Shown: in pieces, positions 35,696-45,057 of the stretch
Position numbering within the stretch: position 1 is the first letter of the stretch
How the letters are laid out: every line of letters begins with the position of its first letter
Source of the DNA: Bogoriella caseilytica
Lineage (GTDB): Bacteria; Actinomycetota; Actinomycetes; Actinomycetales; Actinomycetaceae
DNA length: 64,000 bases
Assembly: GCF_003752405.1 (NCBI RefSeq)
Contig: NZ_RKHK01000001.1
Location: 2,914,001-2,978,000 of the forward strand
Direction of reading: 5' to 3'
Position numbers and translations under genes: made by a program
The notes under the pieces: model-generated
Told to the model about the DNA's origin: nothing
Database searches by the model: none
The model's input: only the letters and a program-made list of their open reading frames with translations

Positions 35696-36114
35696 TCGCC
35701 TTGTCCGGTGGTGACCTCGTGGCTATCGTCCTGGCGGCCGTCGCCGGTGCGCTCGGCGCCGTCATGCGGTGGAGCGTGGTCAGCTGGCAGGCCGGGCGCC
35801 GGGCACGTGCGGACCGCACGATGGTGACACGAGTACGGCTGATCGATCACGCCGTGCTGGCGGTGAACTGCGTGGGTTCCTTCATCGCCGGCCTGGCCTT
35901 CGGTGCCGCCCCGATCCTCCCGGCGGTCGTGCCTCTCATGGTGGCCGGAGGCCTGTGCGGGGGATTGACCACCTTCGGCACCCTCATGGTGAGCGTGGCC
36001 GACGAACTGCGGAACCGGCGCCCCGGGCGAGCCTTCAGTGCGCTGACCATCCAGCTCGTCCTTGGCTTCCTCGCCGGGGTGCTCGGTCTCCTTCTCGGCA
36101 TGTGGTTCGTCTGA
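35692..36114 (+). CDS. crcB: CrcB/Fluc fluoride channel subunit 2
   Basis: 140 aa, four helices. Marks AGALGAVMRW, LAVNCVGSFIAGLAFG and GGLTTFGTLM (the fluoride-pore Phe/Thr region). A 25-residue charged loop after the first helix (QAGRRARADRTMVTRVRL) differs from copy 1 and probably fixes its topology opposite to it. No fluoride riboswitch is seen upstream of the operon. Last gene of the four-gene SatD-like operon. Confidence 0.9.
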   Translation: MIALSGGDLVAIVLAAVAGALGAVMRWSVVSWQAGRRARADRTMVTRVRLIDHAVLAVNCVGSFIAGLAFGAAPILPAVVPLMVAGGLCGGLTTFGTLMVSVADELRNRRPGRAFSALTIQLVLGFLAGVLGLLLGMWFV

Positions 36115-36146
36115 GGCGGGTGTCACTCCACGTGCACTCGAGGCAC

Positions 36147-36152
36147 TAGCGT
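36147..36152 (+). promoter_or_regulatory. -10 element of the GerW-like gene
   Basis: TAGCGT, exactly 6 nt before GTG 36159; no Shine-Dalgarno. Predicts a leaderless mRNA. Confidence 0.55.
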
Positions 36153-36158
36153 GGCGGT

Positions 36159-36479
36159 GTGGCTGACTTCGCACTTCAACTAGGCAAGCTCGTGAGCACC
36201 CTCGGGGTGAAGAACACGATCGGCGAACCGCAGCGCCTGGCGGCCGATGAGGTGACGCCAGTGGCGGTGAGCATCACCGGATTTGGTGGCGGTTCGGCTG
36301 GGGAACTCCATGAGGGGGGCGGTGGCGGCGGGCTGTCGGTGCCCCTGGGTGCCTATGTGCAGCGCCACGGAGCGGTGCATTTCGAGCCGAACACGGTCGC
36401 CCTGGTCGCCGTGGCGATCCCTCTGGTGTGGGTCACCGGACGAGCGCTTCGCGGCGTGGTGCGCGCCGCCAAGAAGTAG
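36159..36479 (+). CDS. GerW/YtfJ-like small protein
   Basis: 106 aa. Contains a Gly-rich block (HEGGGGGGLSVPLGAYV) typical of the GerW/YtfJ family and a C-terminal hydrophobic helix (about 79-97). GerW was named for Bacillus spore germination, but relatives occur in non-sporulating actinobacteria with unknown role. Begins at GTG 36159. Converges on SURF1, whose stop is 7 bp away on the other strand. Confidence 0.7.
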   Translation: MADFALQLGKLVSTLGVKNTIGEPQRLAADEVTPVAVSITGFGGGSAGELHEGGGGGGLSVPLGAYVQRHGAVHFEPNTVALVAVAIPLVWVTGRALRGVVRAAKK

Positions 36480-36485
36480 CGCGCC

Positions 36486-37406
36486 TCAGCTGTTCAGCTG
36501 GGCGTCGATCAGCGCGTCCTCTTCTTCTTCGGCGCTGCACCGACGCTTCGGCGCCCGCGCGGTTCGCATCGAGCCCGGGAGGCCGGAGTCCCCGGCTCCG
36601 GGATCCTGCTCGGCGGCGCGCTCTGCGGCCTCTCTGCGCGCGAGCACCACCAGTGCCACGAGCGCTCCCGCAGCAAAGATCCACCACTGGATGGCATACG
36701 AGAGATTCAGTCCCCAGCGCGCCGCAGGCCGGTCCACGGTGCCGAGCTGAACGCCTGCTTCCGGGCTCTCGGAGACCGCGATGCCGTAGCCATGGAGCAC
36801 GATGGCATCGGTCGCGGTATCGGTGGCGCCGAGGGCCTCCAGCACACCCTCAGGATCCAAGGCGTAGATCTGCCCTTCCGGGCGCTCCTGGACCCGTGGT
36901 GGCTCAGCAGGGCGCAGGCGCACCACCACCTGTGCGGGCCCGGCGGGCGGCGCCGGCAGTGAATGTGGTGAGTCCACACTCGCATCCGCCAGCCACCCGC
37001 GGTTCACCGGGATCAGCATCCGGCCGTCCGGGTGTTCGGCTTCGAACATCGCGATCAGGTGGACAGCTGCGGTGCCGTCCACGGGGCGGTTGCGCAGCAG
37101 GACCGTGTGGTGCGCGAGCCCGTCCGCCTCATCCAGGTAGCGGCCGGTCAGCTCCACCGGGCGCCACTCATTGGCCGTGGCGACCGTGAAGTCCGGGCCG
37201 AAGAGTTCCTCGAGCGTGGCGGGAGCGGCATCGAAGGCCTCCTCGACGTTCCTGGCGTCGGCCAGCCGGGTCTCGAACCGGTCCCACTGCCAGAATCCGA
37301 GCACGACGCTCAGCGCGACGAAGCCGGCAATCAGCGCGCTCAGGCCGGCCCAGCGGCGCGAGATGAGGAAGGCGTATCGAGAACCTTCGCGGCCGGCAGC
37401 ACTCAC
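36486..37406 (-). CDS. SURF1 family cytochrome oxidase assembly protein
   Basis: 306 aa. Two membrane helices (about 22-42 and 236-257) flank an extracytoplasmic domain. Family marks: LGFWQWDR after the first helix, VNRGWL near 138, and NLSYAIQWWIFA at the second helix. Assists maturation of aa3-type cytochrome c oxidase, in which haem A from CtaA is inserted. The C-terminal 45 residues are a polar tail. GTG 37406 lies 6 nt behind TACCCT, so a leaderless start. Confidence 0.93.
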   Translation of the reverse strand: MSAAGREGSRYAFLISRRWAGLSALIAGFVALSVVLGFWQWDRFETRLADARNVEEAFDAAPATLEELFGPDFTVATANEWRPVELTGRYLDEADGLAHHTVLLRNRPVDGTAAVHLIAMFEAEHPDGRMLIPVNRGWLADASVDSPHSLPAPPAGPAQVVVRLRPAEPPRVQERPEGQIYALDPEGVLEALGATDTATDAIVLHGYGIAVSESPEAGVQLGTVDRPAARWGLNLSYAIQWWIFAAGALVALVVLARREAAERAAEQDPGAGDSGLPGSMRTARAPKRRCSAEEEEDALIDAQLNS

Positions 37407-37412
37407 CTCGCT

Positions 37413-37418
37413 AGGGTA
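37413..37418 (-). promoter_or_regulatory. -10 element of SURF1 gene
   Basis: TACCCT on the minus strand, 6 nt before GTG 37406. Confidence 0.55.
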
Positions 37419-37487
37419 CGCGCGCGCCGCCGGCTACTGCTGGTCGCGCGTTGTGCTGCACAGCACGCGTTTCCGCCGCGGCACTAG

Positions 37488-38318
<831 letters not shown>

Positions 38319-38363
38319 CCCCATCCAGCGGCGCTCTCGCGCCACCGACCTGCAAGGAGACCC

Positions 38364-39140
38364 ATGGGACTGCTCGAGGGAAAGACACTGCTCGTCACCG
38401 GCGTGCTCAAGGACAACTCGATCGCCTTCCACGTGGCGCGTCTGGCGCAGGAACAGGGGGCGCGCGTCATCCTGACGTCCTTCGGCCGCCAGTTCCGGCT
38501 CACCGAGATCACTGCTCGTCGCCTTCCTGATGCGGCGCCGGTGGTGCAGCTCGACGTCACCTCGGCCGAGGACCTCGACGCGCTTGCTGGACGCGTCAGC
38601 GAGCACCTCGGTGAGGGGGAGAGGCTCGACGGTGTGGTGCACTCGGTGGGCTTCGCACCGCAGTCGGTGATGGGTGGAAACTTCCTGGCGGGGGAGTGGG
38701 AGGACGTCGCCACCGCCATCCAGATCTCGGCCTACTCGCTCAAGGCCCTCGCCGTGGCTGCCAAGCCGCTCATGGGTGAGGGCTCAGCACTGGTGGGACT
38801 GACCTTCGACGCGAGCTTCGCCTGGCCGGTGTACGACTGGATGGGCGTGGCCAAGGCCGCCTTCGAGTCGACGGCTCGTTATCTCGCACGTGACCTCGGC
38901 CCGGACGGCATCCGGGTGAACCTCGTCTCCGCCGGGCCGGTGAAGACCACGGCGGCGACCTCGATTCCCGGCTTCGAACAGGTCGAGGGTGGCTGGGGGG
39001 AGCGTGCGCCCCTGGGATGGGAGGTCAGCGACGCCGATCCCACGGCCCGCGCCGTGGTGGCCCTGTGCTCGGACTGGTTCCCCAAGACCACGGCCGAGAT
39101 CGTCCACGTCGACGGCGGCGTGCACGCAATGGGCGTATGA
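38364..39140 (+). CDS. inhA: Enoyl-ACP reductase (InhA/FabI)
   Basis: 258 aa NADH-dependent enoyl-ACP reductase. Active-site F149, Y157 and K164 (Tyr-x6-Lys) align with InhA F149/Y158/K165. The isoniazid-relevant serine is conserved as S94 in HSVGF. Region FDASFAWPVYDWMGVAKAAF is InhA-like in length and order. ATG preceded by AAGGAGA. Completes the FAS-II cycle with FabG; the stop overlaps the SixA gene (ATGA). Confidence 0.94.
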   Translation: MGLLEGKTLLVTGVLKDNSIAFHVARLAQEQGARVILTSFGRQFRLTEITARRLPDAAPVVQLDVTSAEDLDALAGRVSEHLGEGERLDGVVHSVGFAPQSVMGGNFLAGEWEDVATAIQISAYSLKALAVAAKPLMGEGSALVGLTFDASFAWPVYDWMGVAKAAFESTARYLARDLGPDGIRVNLVSAGPVKTTAATSIPGFEQVEGGWGERAPLGWEVSDADPTARAVVALCSDWFPKTTAEIVHVDGGVHAMGV

Positions 39141-39652
39141 GGTCGAGAGTGACCCAGCGCCGCCTGGTCCTCCTCCGCCACGCCAAGGCCGAACCCCGTG
39201 GCGCGTTGGATGATGCCGCCCGGGCACTGGCCACGCGCGGGCGCGACCAGGCCACGGTGATCGGTCAGAGCCTCAAGGACGGTCTGGGGGACTTCGATCT
39301 CGCTCTGGTCTCGACGGCCCTGCGCACCCGGGAGACCTTCCGGTTGCTGGCACAGCAGGTCGATGTCGGAGCACACGAGTTCCTCGATGATCTCTACGAA
39401 GCCGACGTCGAGAACGTGGTCAAGGCGATCCGGGGGGTAGACCCGCGCGCGGGCCACGTGCTGGTGGTGGGGCATGAGCCGACGATCTCGGCCACGGCCT
39501 TACATCTGCACGGTGGGCGGGACCAGCTCGGCTCCCAGGTCGCGCTGGGTGTGCCCACCGCGACCGCCTGCATCCTGGAGGTGCAGGCGCCGTGGGCGGA
39601 GCTGGACCGTGGCGGAGCCACGATGACCCAGGTGCTGCGCGCCGGAGTCTGA
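39137..39652 (+). CDS. SixA-type histidine phosphatase
   Basis: 171 aa. Histidine-phosphatase (phosphoglycerate-mutase-like) fold with the catalytic RHA near residue 15 (LLRHAKAEPRG), STALRTRET and VVGHEPT. Family members remove phosphate from phosphohistidine or small substrates; the target is unknown. ATG 39137 overlaps the inhA stop; GTG 39149 is an alternative. Converges on serB, 2 bp between stops. Confidence 0.88.
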   Translation: MRSRVTQRRLVLLRHAKAEPRGALDDAARALATRGRDQATVIGQSLKDGLGDFDLALVSTALRTRETFRLLAQQVDVGAHEFLDDLYEADVENVVKAIRGVDPRAGHVLVVGHEPTISATALHLHGGRDQLGSQVALGVPTATACILEVQAPWAELDRGGATMTQVLRAGV

Positions 39653-39654
39653 GC

Positions 39655-40554
39655 TCAGGTGCCGGAGACAGCGCCAGTGAAGGCAAGCGCGGCATCGAGC
39701 CGCGGGAAGGTCACCGCTGCCGGTGCCTGGGCCACGACAACGGGCTTGGCGCAGAACGCCACGCCGAGACCGGCAGCATGCAGCATGTCGAGATCATTGG
39801 CGCCATCGCCGATGGCCATGGTGCGCGCCACGGGAATGCCATCGGCCTGTGCCCAGGCGCGCAGGTACTCCGCCTTGGCGGCCCGGTCCACGATCGGGCC
39901 GCGTACCCGGCCGGTCAGCACGCCGTCGGCGACCTCGAGGCGGTTGGCCGCCACATGATCGATGCCGAGCTCGGCGGCCAAGGGCTCGAGGAGCTCCATG
40001 AAGCCACCTGAGACCACACCGAAACGCCCGCCCGTGGCCCGCACCGCGCTGAGGAGTTCACGTGCCCCCGGCATCAGCTGGACCGCGGCGCGCACCTGGT
40101 CGACCGTGCGCACGGGCAGGCCGGCGAGGGCCGCCACGCGCTCACGCAGGCTTGCGGCGAAGTCAAGTTCCCCGCGCATCGCTCGCTCGGTCACCTCCGC
40201 CACCTCGGCCCGCCTTCCCGCATGCTCAGCAAGCAGTTCGATCACCTCGGCGGTGATCAGGGTGGAATCCACGTCCGTGATCACCAGCGACGGCGGAGCT
40301 GTCGCCAGCTCTCCGGAGACAACGGCGGCATCGACGCCGACCGCGATGGCGGGCGAGCGCAGTTCGGCGCGGAGCGTGTCCAGGTCCACGCCAGGGCGTG
40401 CCTGGCCACTGATGGCCATCGCGGAGAAGTCGGTGTTCGACGACGAGTGCTGGAGATCGCCAGAGACGACCTCGCTCATGAGGTCGTAGGCGTGCGCGGC
40501 CAGTGTCTCCGGGAGCGGGCGCGGGGAGATCAGGCTCAGTCGAAGCGAGGTCAC
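39655..40554 (-). CDS. serB: Phosphoserine phosphatase SerB
   Basis: 299 aa. Final step of serine synthesis. N-terminal ACT-like half (1-85). HAD motif I DVDSTLI with D94 and D96, motif II VVSGG, Lys in RAAKAEYL, motif IV GDGANDLDML. GTG start at 40554; TAGGCT lies 8 nt before it. Serine made here can feed the CysK and SufS pathways. Confidence 0.94.
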   Translation of the reverse strand: MTSLRLSLISPRPLPETLAAHAYDLMSEVVSGDLQHSSSNTDFSAMAISGQARPGVDLDTLRAELRSPAIAVGVDAAVVSGELATAPPSLVITDVDSTLITAEVIELLAEHAGRRAEVAEVTERAMRGELDFAASLRERVAALAGLPVRTVDQVRAAVQLMPGARELLSAVRATGGRFGVVSGGFMELLEPLAAELGIDHVAANRLEVADGVLTGRVRGPIVDRAAKAEYLRAWAQADGIPVARTMAIGDGANDLDMLHAAGLGVAFCAKPVVVAQAPAAVTFPRLDAALAFTGAVSGT

Positions 40555-40562
40555 AAGCGCCC

Positions 40563-40568
40563 AGCCTA
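40563..40568 (-). promoter_or_regulatory. -10 element of serB
   Basis: TAGGCT on the minus strand, 8 nt before GTG 40554, giving a leader of at most 1-2 nt. Confidence 0.4.
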
Positions 40569-40580
40569 GGTGGACGTGGC

Positions 40581-41825
40581 TCAGTCGCCGCGCACGACCC
40601 AGCCCTTGGGCACCACGGTCACCCCGCCGGGGGTGACCCAGTAACCGCGGGCGCGGTCGTGTTCCTCGTTCATGCCCACCTGAGCGCCGGGCTCGACGAT
40701 GACGTGCTTGTCCAGGATCGCCTTGCGCACGGTGGCGTTACGGCCGACCTCGACACCGTCGAAGAGCACGGACTCGTGGACGGTGGACCAGGAGTTCACG
40801 CGGCAGAAGGGTGAGACAACCGAATGGTTCACCTCACCGCCGGAGACGATCACCCCCGGGGAGATCAGTGAATCGAGGGCGTGACCGAGGCGGCGTTCTT
40901 CGGAGTGCACGAACTTGGCCGGCGCGAGGCCGGTGTAGCCCGTGTGCAGCGGCCAGAGGTCGTTGTAGAGGTTGAAGACCGGATTGACGGAGATGAGATC
41001 GAGGGTGGCGTCGTAGTAGGCGTCCACCGTGCCGACGTCGCGCCAGTAGTTGCGGTCACGGTCGGTGGAGCCGGGGACGTCGTTGAAGGTGAAGTCGTAC
41101 AGGCCGGCGAGCCCGGCCTCCACGAAACGCGGGACGATCGAGCCGCCCATGTCGTGGCTGGAGGAGGAGTCGGCGGCGTCATTGGTGACCGCGTCGACCA
41201 GCGCTGCGGTGTCGAAGACGTAGTTGCCCATCGAGGCGAGCACCTCGTGGGGCGAGTCAGGGATGCCCACGGCATCCGTGGGCTTCTCCAGGAACTCACC
41301 GATGCGCTGCGGGTCGTGCTTGTCCGGCTGGATGACGCCGAACTGGTCGGCCTCCTCCAGTGGCTGGCGGATCCCCGCGACGGTCAGAGGCAACCCCGAG
41401 TCCATGTGCTGCTGCACCATCTGGGAGAAGTCCATGCGGTAGATGTTGTCGGCACCCACGATCACCACGACGTCGGGGCGCTCGTCGTCGATCAGGTTGA
41501 GCGACTGGTAGATCGCGTCAGCCGAACCCAGGAACCAGTTCTTGCCGCGCCGCTGCTGGGCCGGTACCGGGGTGACGTAGTTGCCCAGCAGGGTGGACAT
41601 GCGCCAGGTGGTGGAGATGTGGCGGTTCAGGCTGTGGGACTTGTACTGCGTGAGCGCCACGATCCGCAGATACCCGGAGTTCACGATGTTGGACAGGGCA
41701 AAGTCGATGAGCCGGTAGATGCCACCGAAGGTGACGGCGGGCTTGGCGCGGTCCATCGTCAAGGGCATCAGCCGCTTGCCTTCTCCGCCGGCTAAGACGA
41801 TCGCGAGTACTCGTGGTGCTGCCAT
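40581..41825 (-). CDS. glgC: Glucose-1-phosphate adenylyltransferase GlgC
   Basis: 414 aa from ATG 41825 (GTG 41831 would add two residues). Makes ADP-glucose for glycogen and alpha-glucan synthesis. Nucleotidyltransferase motif [13 protein letters not shown] near the N-terminus, FGVIQPD, the substrate motif [21 protein letters not shown], and a C-terminal left-handed beta-helix. TAGAGT lies 6 nt before ATG 41825, which supports that start. Divergent from the glucan synthase gene with 70 bp between. Confidence 0.96.
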   Translation of the reverse strand: MAAPRVLAIVLAGGEGKRLMPLTMDRAKPAVTFGGIYRLIDFALSNIVNSGYLRIVALTQYKSHSLNRHISTTWRMSTLLGNYVTPVPAQQRRGKNWFLGSADAIYQSLNLIDDERPDVVVIVGADNIYRMDFSQMVQQHMDSGLPLTVAGIRQPLEEADQFGVIQPDKHDPQRIGEFLEKPTDAVGIPDSPHEVLASMGNYVFDTAALVDAVTNDAADSSSSHDMGGSIVPRFVEAGLAGLYDFTFNDVPGSTDRDRNYWRDVGTVDAYYDATLDLISVNPVFNLYNDLWPLHTGYTGLAPAKFVHSEERRLGHALDSLISPGVIVSGGEVNHSVVSPFCRVNSWSTVHESVLFDGVEVGRNATVRKAILDKHVIVEPGAQVGMNEEHDRARGYWVTPGGVTVVPKGWVVRGD

Positions 41826-41831
41826 GCGCAC

Positions 41832-41837
41832 ACTCTA
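41832..41837 (-). promoter_or_regulatory. -10 element of glgC
   Basis: TAGAGT on the minus strand, 6 nt before ATG 41825; leaderless arrangement. The divergent glgA-like gene has a weaker CATGCT 7 nt before ATG 41896. Confidence 0.55.
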
Positions 41838-41895
41838 TTACCTGGATCACACGGAAGGCTCGCCGAGGGCGAGTGGGCCTGGCATGCTGAGGCCC

Positions 41896-43131
41896 ATGAG
41901 GGTGGAAATGCTGTCGCGGGAGTACCCGCCACACATCTACGGCGGAGCCGGCGTCCATGTGTCCGAACTCGCGAGGGTGCTCCACGGCCTTCCTGGAGTC
42001 GACGTCCATGTCCGGGCCTTCGACGGGCCGCGCGGTGACCTGCCGGAGGGCGAGGTGCCAGTGAGCGGATACGCCGCACCGCCGGAGCTGGCCTCGGCGA
42101 ACGCCGCGCTGCGCACGCTCGGTGTCGATCTCGCGATAGCCGCAGACGTGGCCGAGCTGGGCAGCGACGACCTCCTCATCCACTCCCACACCTGGTATGC
42201 CAACCTCGCGGGGCACCTCAGCGCTCAGCTCACCGGAGCTCCCCACGTGCTCACCGCACACTCCCTCGAACCGTTGCGGCCCTGGAAGGCCGAGCAACTC
42301 GGCGGCGGCTACCGAGTCTCCAGCTGGGCTGAGGCCACGTCCTACGCTCACGCCGACGGCATCATCGCCGTCTCCGCTGGGATGCGCGCGGATATTCTGC
42401 GGTCCTACGACCTCGACCCGGCGCGCGTGCACGTGGTCCACAACGGCATCGACCTCGACGGGTGGCGGGCGCCTCGCGAGGACGAGCGCGAGGCGTCCGC
42501 CGCGACCGTGCAGCGCCTCGACATCGCCCCGGACCGGCCGACCGTGGTCTTCGTCGGGCGGATCACGCGTCAGAAGGGCCTACCGCACCTCCTGCGCGCT
42601 GCTCGGCTCCTGCCAGACGATGTGCAGCTCGTGTTGTGCGCGGGCGCCCCGGACACCCCGGAGATCGCCCAGGAAGTCACCGGGCTGGTTGAGGAGCTCC
42701 GCCAGGTGCGCACGGCACCGGTGCTGTGGATCGACGAGATGCTGCCACGGCACGAACTCGTTGCGGTGCTGGACGCCGCCACCGTGTTCGTGTGCCCCTC
42801 GGTCTACGAGCCGTTGGGCATCGTGAACCTCGAGGCGATGGCGGTGGGCCTGCCCGTGGTGGGCACGGCCACCGGAGGCATTCCCGAGGTGGTCGAGGAC
42901 GGCGTCACTGGGTTGCTGGTGCCGATCGAGCAGCACACCGATGGCACCGGTACCCCGACGGACCCGGATCGTTTCGAAGCCGACCTCGCTCAGGCGCTGA
43001 CCGAGGTTGTCGCCGACACCGCCACTGCCGAACAAATGGGTCGGGCGTCGCGCCGCCGGGTGGAGGACCACTTCTCGTGGCAAGCAGTCGCAGAGCGCAC
43101 GCTGGAGGTCTACCGCGCGGTCCTGGGCTAG
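41896..43131 (+). CDS. glgA: GT5-like glucan/maltose-1-phosphate synthase (GlgA/GlgM)
   Basis: 411 aa glycosyltransferase with GT-B fold. Starts MRVEMLSREYPPHIYGGAGV (substrate-binding loop), VVHNGIDL, then GRITRQKG, and the ADP-glucose site SVYEPLGIVNLEAMA. In actinobacteria this GlgA-type protein next to glgC is, where tested, GlgM, which makes maltose 1-phosphate from ADP-glucose and glucose 1-phosphate. Both roles draw on GlgC product. ATG 41884 is an in-frame alternative. Ends 15 bp from the converging conserved unknown. Confidence 0.9.
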   Translation: MRVEMLSREYPPHIYGGAGVHVSELARVLHGLPGVDVHVRAFDGPRGDLPEGEVPVSGYAAPPELASANAALRTLGVDLAIAADVAELGSDDLLIHSHTWYANLAGHLSAQLTGAPHVLTAHSLEPLRPWKAEQLGGGYRVSSWAEATSYAHADGIIAVSAGMRADILRSYDLDPARVHVVHNGIDLDGWRAPREDEREASAATVQRLDIAPDRPTVVFVGRITRQKGLPHLLRAARLLPDDVQLVLCAGAPDTPEIAQEVTGLVEELRQVRTAPVLWIDEMLPRHELVAVLDAATVFVCPSVYEPLGIVNLEAMAVGLPVVGTATGGIPEVVEDGVTGLLVPIEQHTDGTGTPTDPDRFEADLAQALTEVVADTATAEQMGRASRRRVEDHFSWQAVAERTLEVYRAVLG

Positions 43132-43146
43132 TTCGCGCGGGTCCGG

Positions 43147-43956
43147 TTAGACGCGGTGCGCGCTGGCGGCAGCCAGTGCGTGGCGGGCTTGGCGGGCGAT
43201 CTCCCCGAGCGCTCCCGCCCGGGTGTCGATGCTCACGGCCGTCACGGCAGCACCCGTGTCGCTCTGGGCGAGTTCGACGATCCCGAGGAGCCGGGCCGAG
43301 CGTTCAAGCAGATCGAGGGTCCGGGTGTCCAGATCCGGTGGCATCAGTTGCGCATCGAGGTGCGCCAGGGACAGGTCGAGGACATCGTCCGCGAGGTCGG
43401 GCCGCTCACGGGCCACATCGAGAGCCTCGAGAATCTCCACCGCGTCGGTGAGAGCACGCGTGATCTCACGACGAGCATGAGCAACAGATTCGATGCCCCC
43501 GAGGATCCGGCTCGCGCTGGCGGGCTCCGCATGGAGGCGGTGGAATCGCCAGTGCACAATCTCCCCGCTCTCCAGCGCACTGCCGAAGACCTCGATATGG
43601 GGTATGGCCACCCGGGCTTCGGCACCTGCTGCGCCGAGAACCACGACGCCCTCCCCGGCCTCGAGGAGGTCCGCGGAGCAGGTCGCGGGCGAGCCCATCA
43701 GGTCTCCCGGTCGGGGGAGTACCGCCGCCACCTGCTGAGCCGGGGCAAGCGCGTGCAGCATTGTGGCAAGAGCCTGGGTGCTGTCGGAGGTCTCCGGGAA
43801 CTCGCTTCCATGGCTGTGATGGACTCGTGGCGGATGCTCGCCCGCGCGGATGCTCTCGGCAGCGCGGCGCGCGGAGACCTCGTCCCGCACGGTGGGAAGC
43901 CAGAGGGCCACGAGCACGGAGAGGGGTAGCTCCAGAGAGGGTGTGCCGGCGGACAT
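43147..43956 (-). CDS. Conserved actinobacterial protein of unknown function
   Basis: 269 aa, no recognised domain, no membrane segment. Ala/Leu/Glu-rich and mostly helical in character. The N-terminus contains LELPLSVLVALWLPTVRDEV and a stretch LLEAGEGVVVLGAAGAEARV. ATG 43956 lies 6 nt behind TAGGCT, so the transcript is probably leaderless. That -10 now ends against the IS481 element at 43971, so the gene has lost its native upstream promoter sequence and its expression may be altered. Confidence 0.75.
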   Translation of the reverse strand: MSAGTPSLELPLSVLVALWLPTVRDEVSARRAAESIRAGEHPPRVHHSHGSEFPETSDSTQALATMLHALAPAQQVAAVLPRPGDLMGSPATCSADLLEAGEGVVVLGAAGAEARVAIPHIEVFGSALESGEIVHWRFHRLHAEPASASRILGGIESVAHARREITRALTDAVEILEALDVARERPDLADDVLDLSLAHLDAQLMPPDLDTRTLDLLERSARLLGIVELAQSDTGAAVTAVSIDTRAGALGEIARQARHALAAASAHRV

Positions 43957-43962
43957 GACGCC

Positions 43963-43968
43963 AGCCTA
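43963..43968 (-). promoter_or_regulatory. -10 element of the unknown gene, overlapping IS target site
   Basis: TAGGCT on the minus strand, 6 nt before ATG 43956. Its 5' half lies inside the CCTAGG target duplication. The IS begins 2 bp upstream of it, so the -35 region is now IS sequence. Confidence 0.6.
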
Positions 43969-43970
43969 GG
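43965..43970. repeat. Target-site duplication, left copy
   Basis: CCTAGG, repeated at 45058-45063. IS481-family elements are known to prefer NCTAGN targets and duplicate them. Because CCTAGG is palindromic, the bases could also be read as part of the terminal inverted repeats; the known target preference favours duplication. Confidence 0.75.
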
Positions 43971-44016
43971 TGTACCCGGTCATGAGGTTGGTAGCAGCGT
44001 GGTGGTTTGAACGATG

Positions 44017-44073
44017 GAGAACCTCCGGGTGGGATGTGGCTTGTCGAAGGCCCACTCCAACCCAGAGGTTCTC
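44017..44073 (+). promoter_or_regulatory. Stem-loop masking transposase ribosome-binding site
   Basis: Arms 44017-44030 and 44060-44073 pair over 14 bp with one non-canonical pair. The right arm contains the AGAGG Shine-Dalgarno and ends exactly before GTG 44074. Transcripts entering from outside the IS would fold and hide the start, a known way for IS elements to limit transposase made from read-through. Confidence 0.65.
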
Positions 44074-45045
44074 GTGTCCCACCGTAGTGCCCGTCTCACC
44101 GTCCACGGCCGCCTGCTGATCGTCCAGCGCTACCAGGCCGGCTGGAAGCAAGCCCACATCGCCGCCGCCATGGGCGTCTCACGCAAATGCGTCAAGACCT
44201 GGATCGACCGGTACGCCACCGAGGGCGAGCCAGGGCTTCAGACCCGCTCCTCGCGGCCGCACACGATGCCGACCAAGACGCCGCAAGAGGTCGAGCAGAC
44301 GGTGCTCACCGCTCGGGCCGAGCATCGCCAGGGCCCTGACGTGCTGAGCCCCAAAGTCGGCGTCGCGCCACGGACGGTGTCACGCATCCTGCGCCGCCAC
44401 CGCGTGCCCTACCTGCGTGAGTGCGACCCCATGACCGGCGAGGTGATCCGCTCCTCGAAACACACCGCAACCCGCTACGAGCGCCAGCGCCCCGGCGAGC
44501 TGGTCCACATGGACGTCAAGAAGCTCGGCAGGATCCCCGACGGCGGCGGCTGGCGCGCCAACGGCCGCGCCGCGACCCAGGCGGCGAAGATGAGACGCGG
44601 CAAGATCGGCTACGACTACGTCCACTCACTGGTGGACGATCACTCCCGGCTGGCCTACTGCGAGATCCTGCCCGACGAGAAGGGCGCCACCTGCGCCGGA
44701 TTCCTCAGACGGGCTGCGGCCTACTTCGCCGCAAAGGGCATCACCAGGATCGAGCGCGTCATGACGGACAACGCGTTCGCCTACCGGCACTCCAACGACG
44801 TCAAGCAGGCCTGCGCCGAGCTAGGAGCCACGCAGAAGTTCATCAAGCCTCACTGCCCCTGGCAGAACGGGAAGGTAGAACGACTCAACCGCACCCTCGC
44901 CACCGAGTGGGCCTACCGGCAGAACTTCACCACCAGCACCTCCCGATCCGCCGCCCTTGCACCCTGGCTCGAGCACTACAACACTGAACGCCGCCATAGC
45001 TCACTCGGAGGCAAGCCCCCGATCAGCCGCCTGTCACCAACGTGA
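44074..45045 (+). CDS. IS481-family transposase
   Basis: 323 aa from GTG 44074. N-terminal HTH (about 12-48, LIVQRYQAGWKQAHIAAAMG), then an RNase H-fold integrase core with D147 (VHMDVKKLG), D232 (VMTDNAFAY) and E269 (GKVERLNR). The spacing of 36 between the last two is right for DDE enzymes. Begins VSHRSARLTVHGR, the usual start of this family, so an upstream in-frame ATG at 44014 is not used. Reading frame intact, element probably mobile. Confidence 0.92.
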   Translation: MSHRSARLTVHGRLLIVQRYQAGWKQAHIAAAMGVSRKCVKTWIDRYATEGEPGLQTRSSRPHTMPTKTPQEVEQTVLTARAEHRQGPDVLSPKVGVAPRTVSRILRRHRVPYLRECDPMTGEVIRSSKHTATRYERQRPGELVHMDVKKLGRIPDGGGWRANGRAATQAAKMRRGKIGYDYVHSLVDDHSRLAYCEILPDEKGATCAGFLRRAAAYFAAKGITRIERVMTDNAFAYRHSNDVKQACAELGATQKFIKPHCPWQNGKVERLNRTLATEWAYRQNFTTSTSRSAALAPWLEHYNTERRHSSLGGKPPISRLSPT

Positions 45046-45057
45046 TGACCGGGTACA

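Larger units (their letters stand above)
43971..45057 (+). mobile_element. IS481-family insertion sequence
   Basis: 1087 bp. Imperfect terminal inverted repeats of about 27 bp share TGTACCCGGTCAT exactly and GTTGGT after a three-base divergence (left 43971-43997, right 45031-45057). It encodes one DDE transposase on the plus strand and has intact 6-bp target duplications, so it looks complete and recent. Inserted in the former 77-bp divergent promoter region between the unknown gene (43956) and the ABC ATPase gene (45127). Confidence 0.93.

Noticed and set aside
44014-44073. ATG 44014 as transposase start
   Set aside because: The extra 20 residues are encoded by the hairpin, and homologous transposases start with the (M/V)SHR-ARLTVHGR block, matched by GTG 44074 with its own ribosome-binding site.
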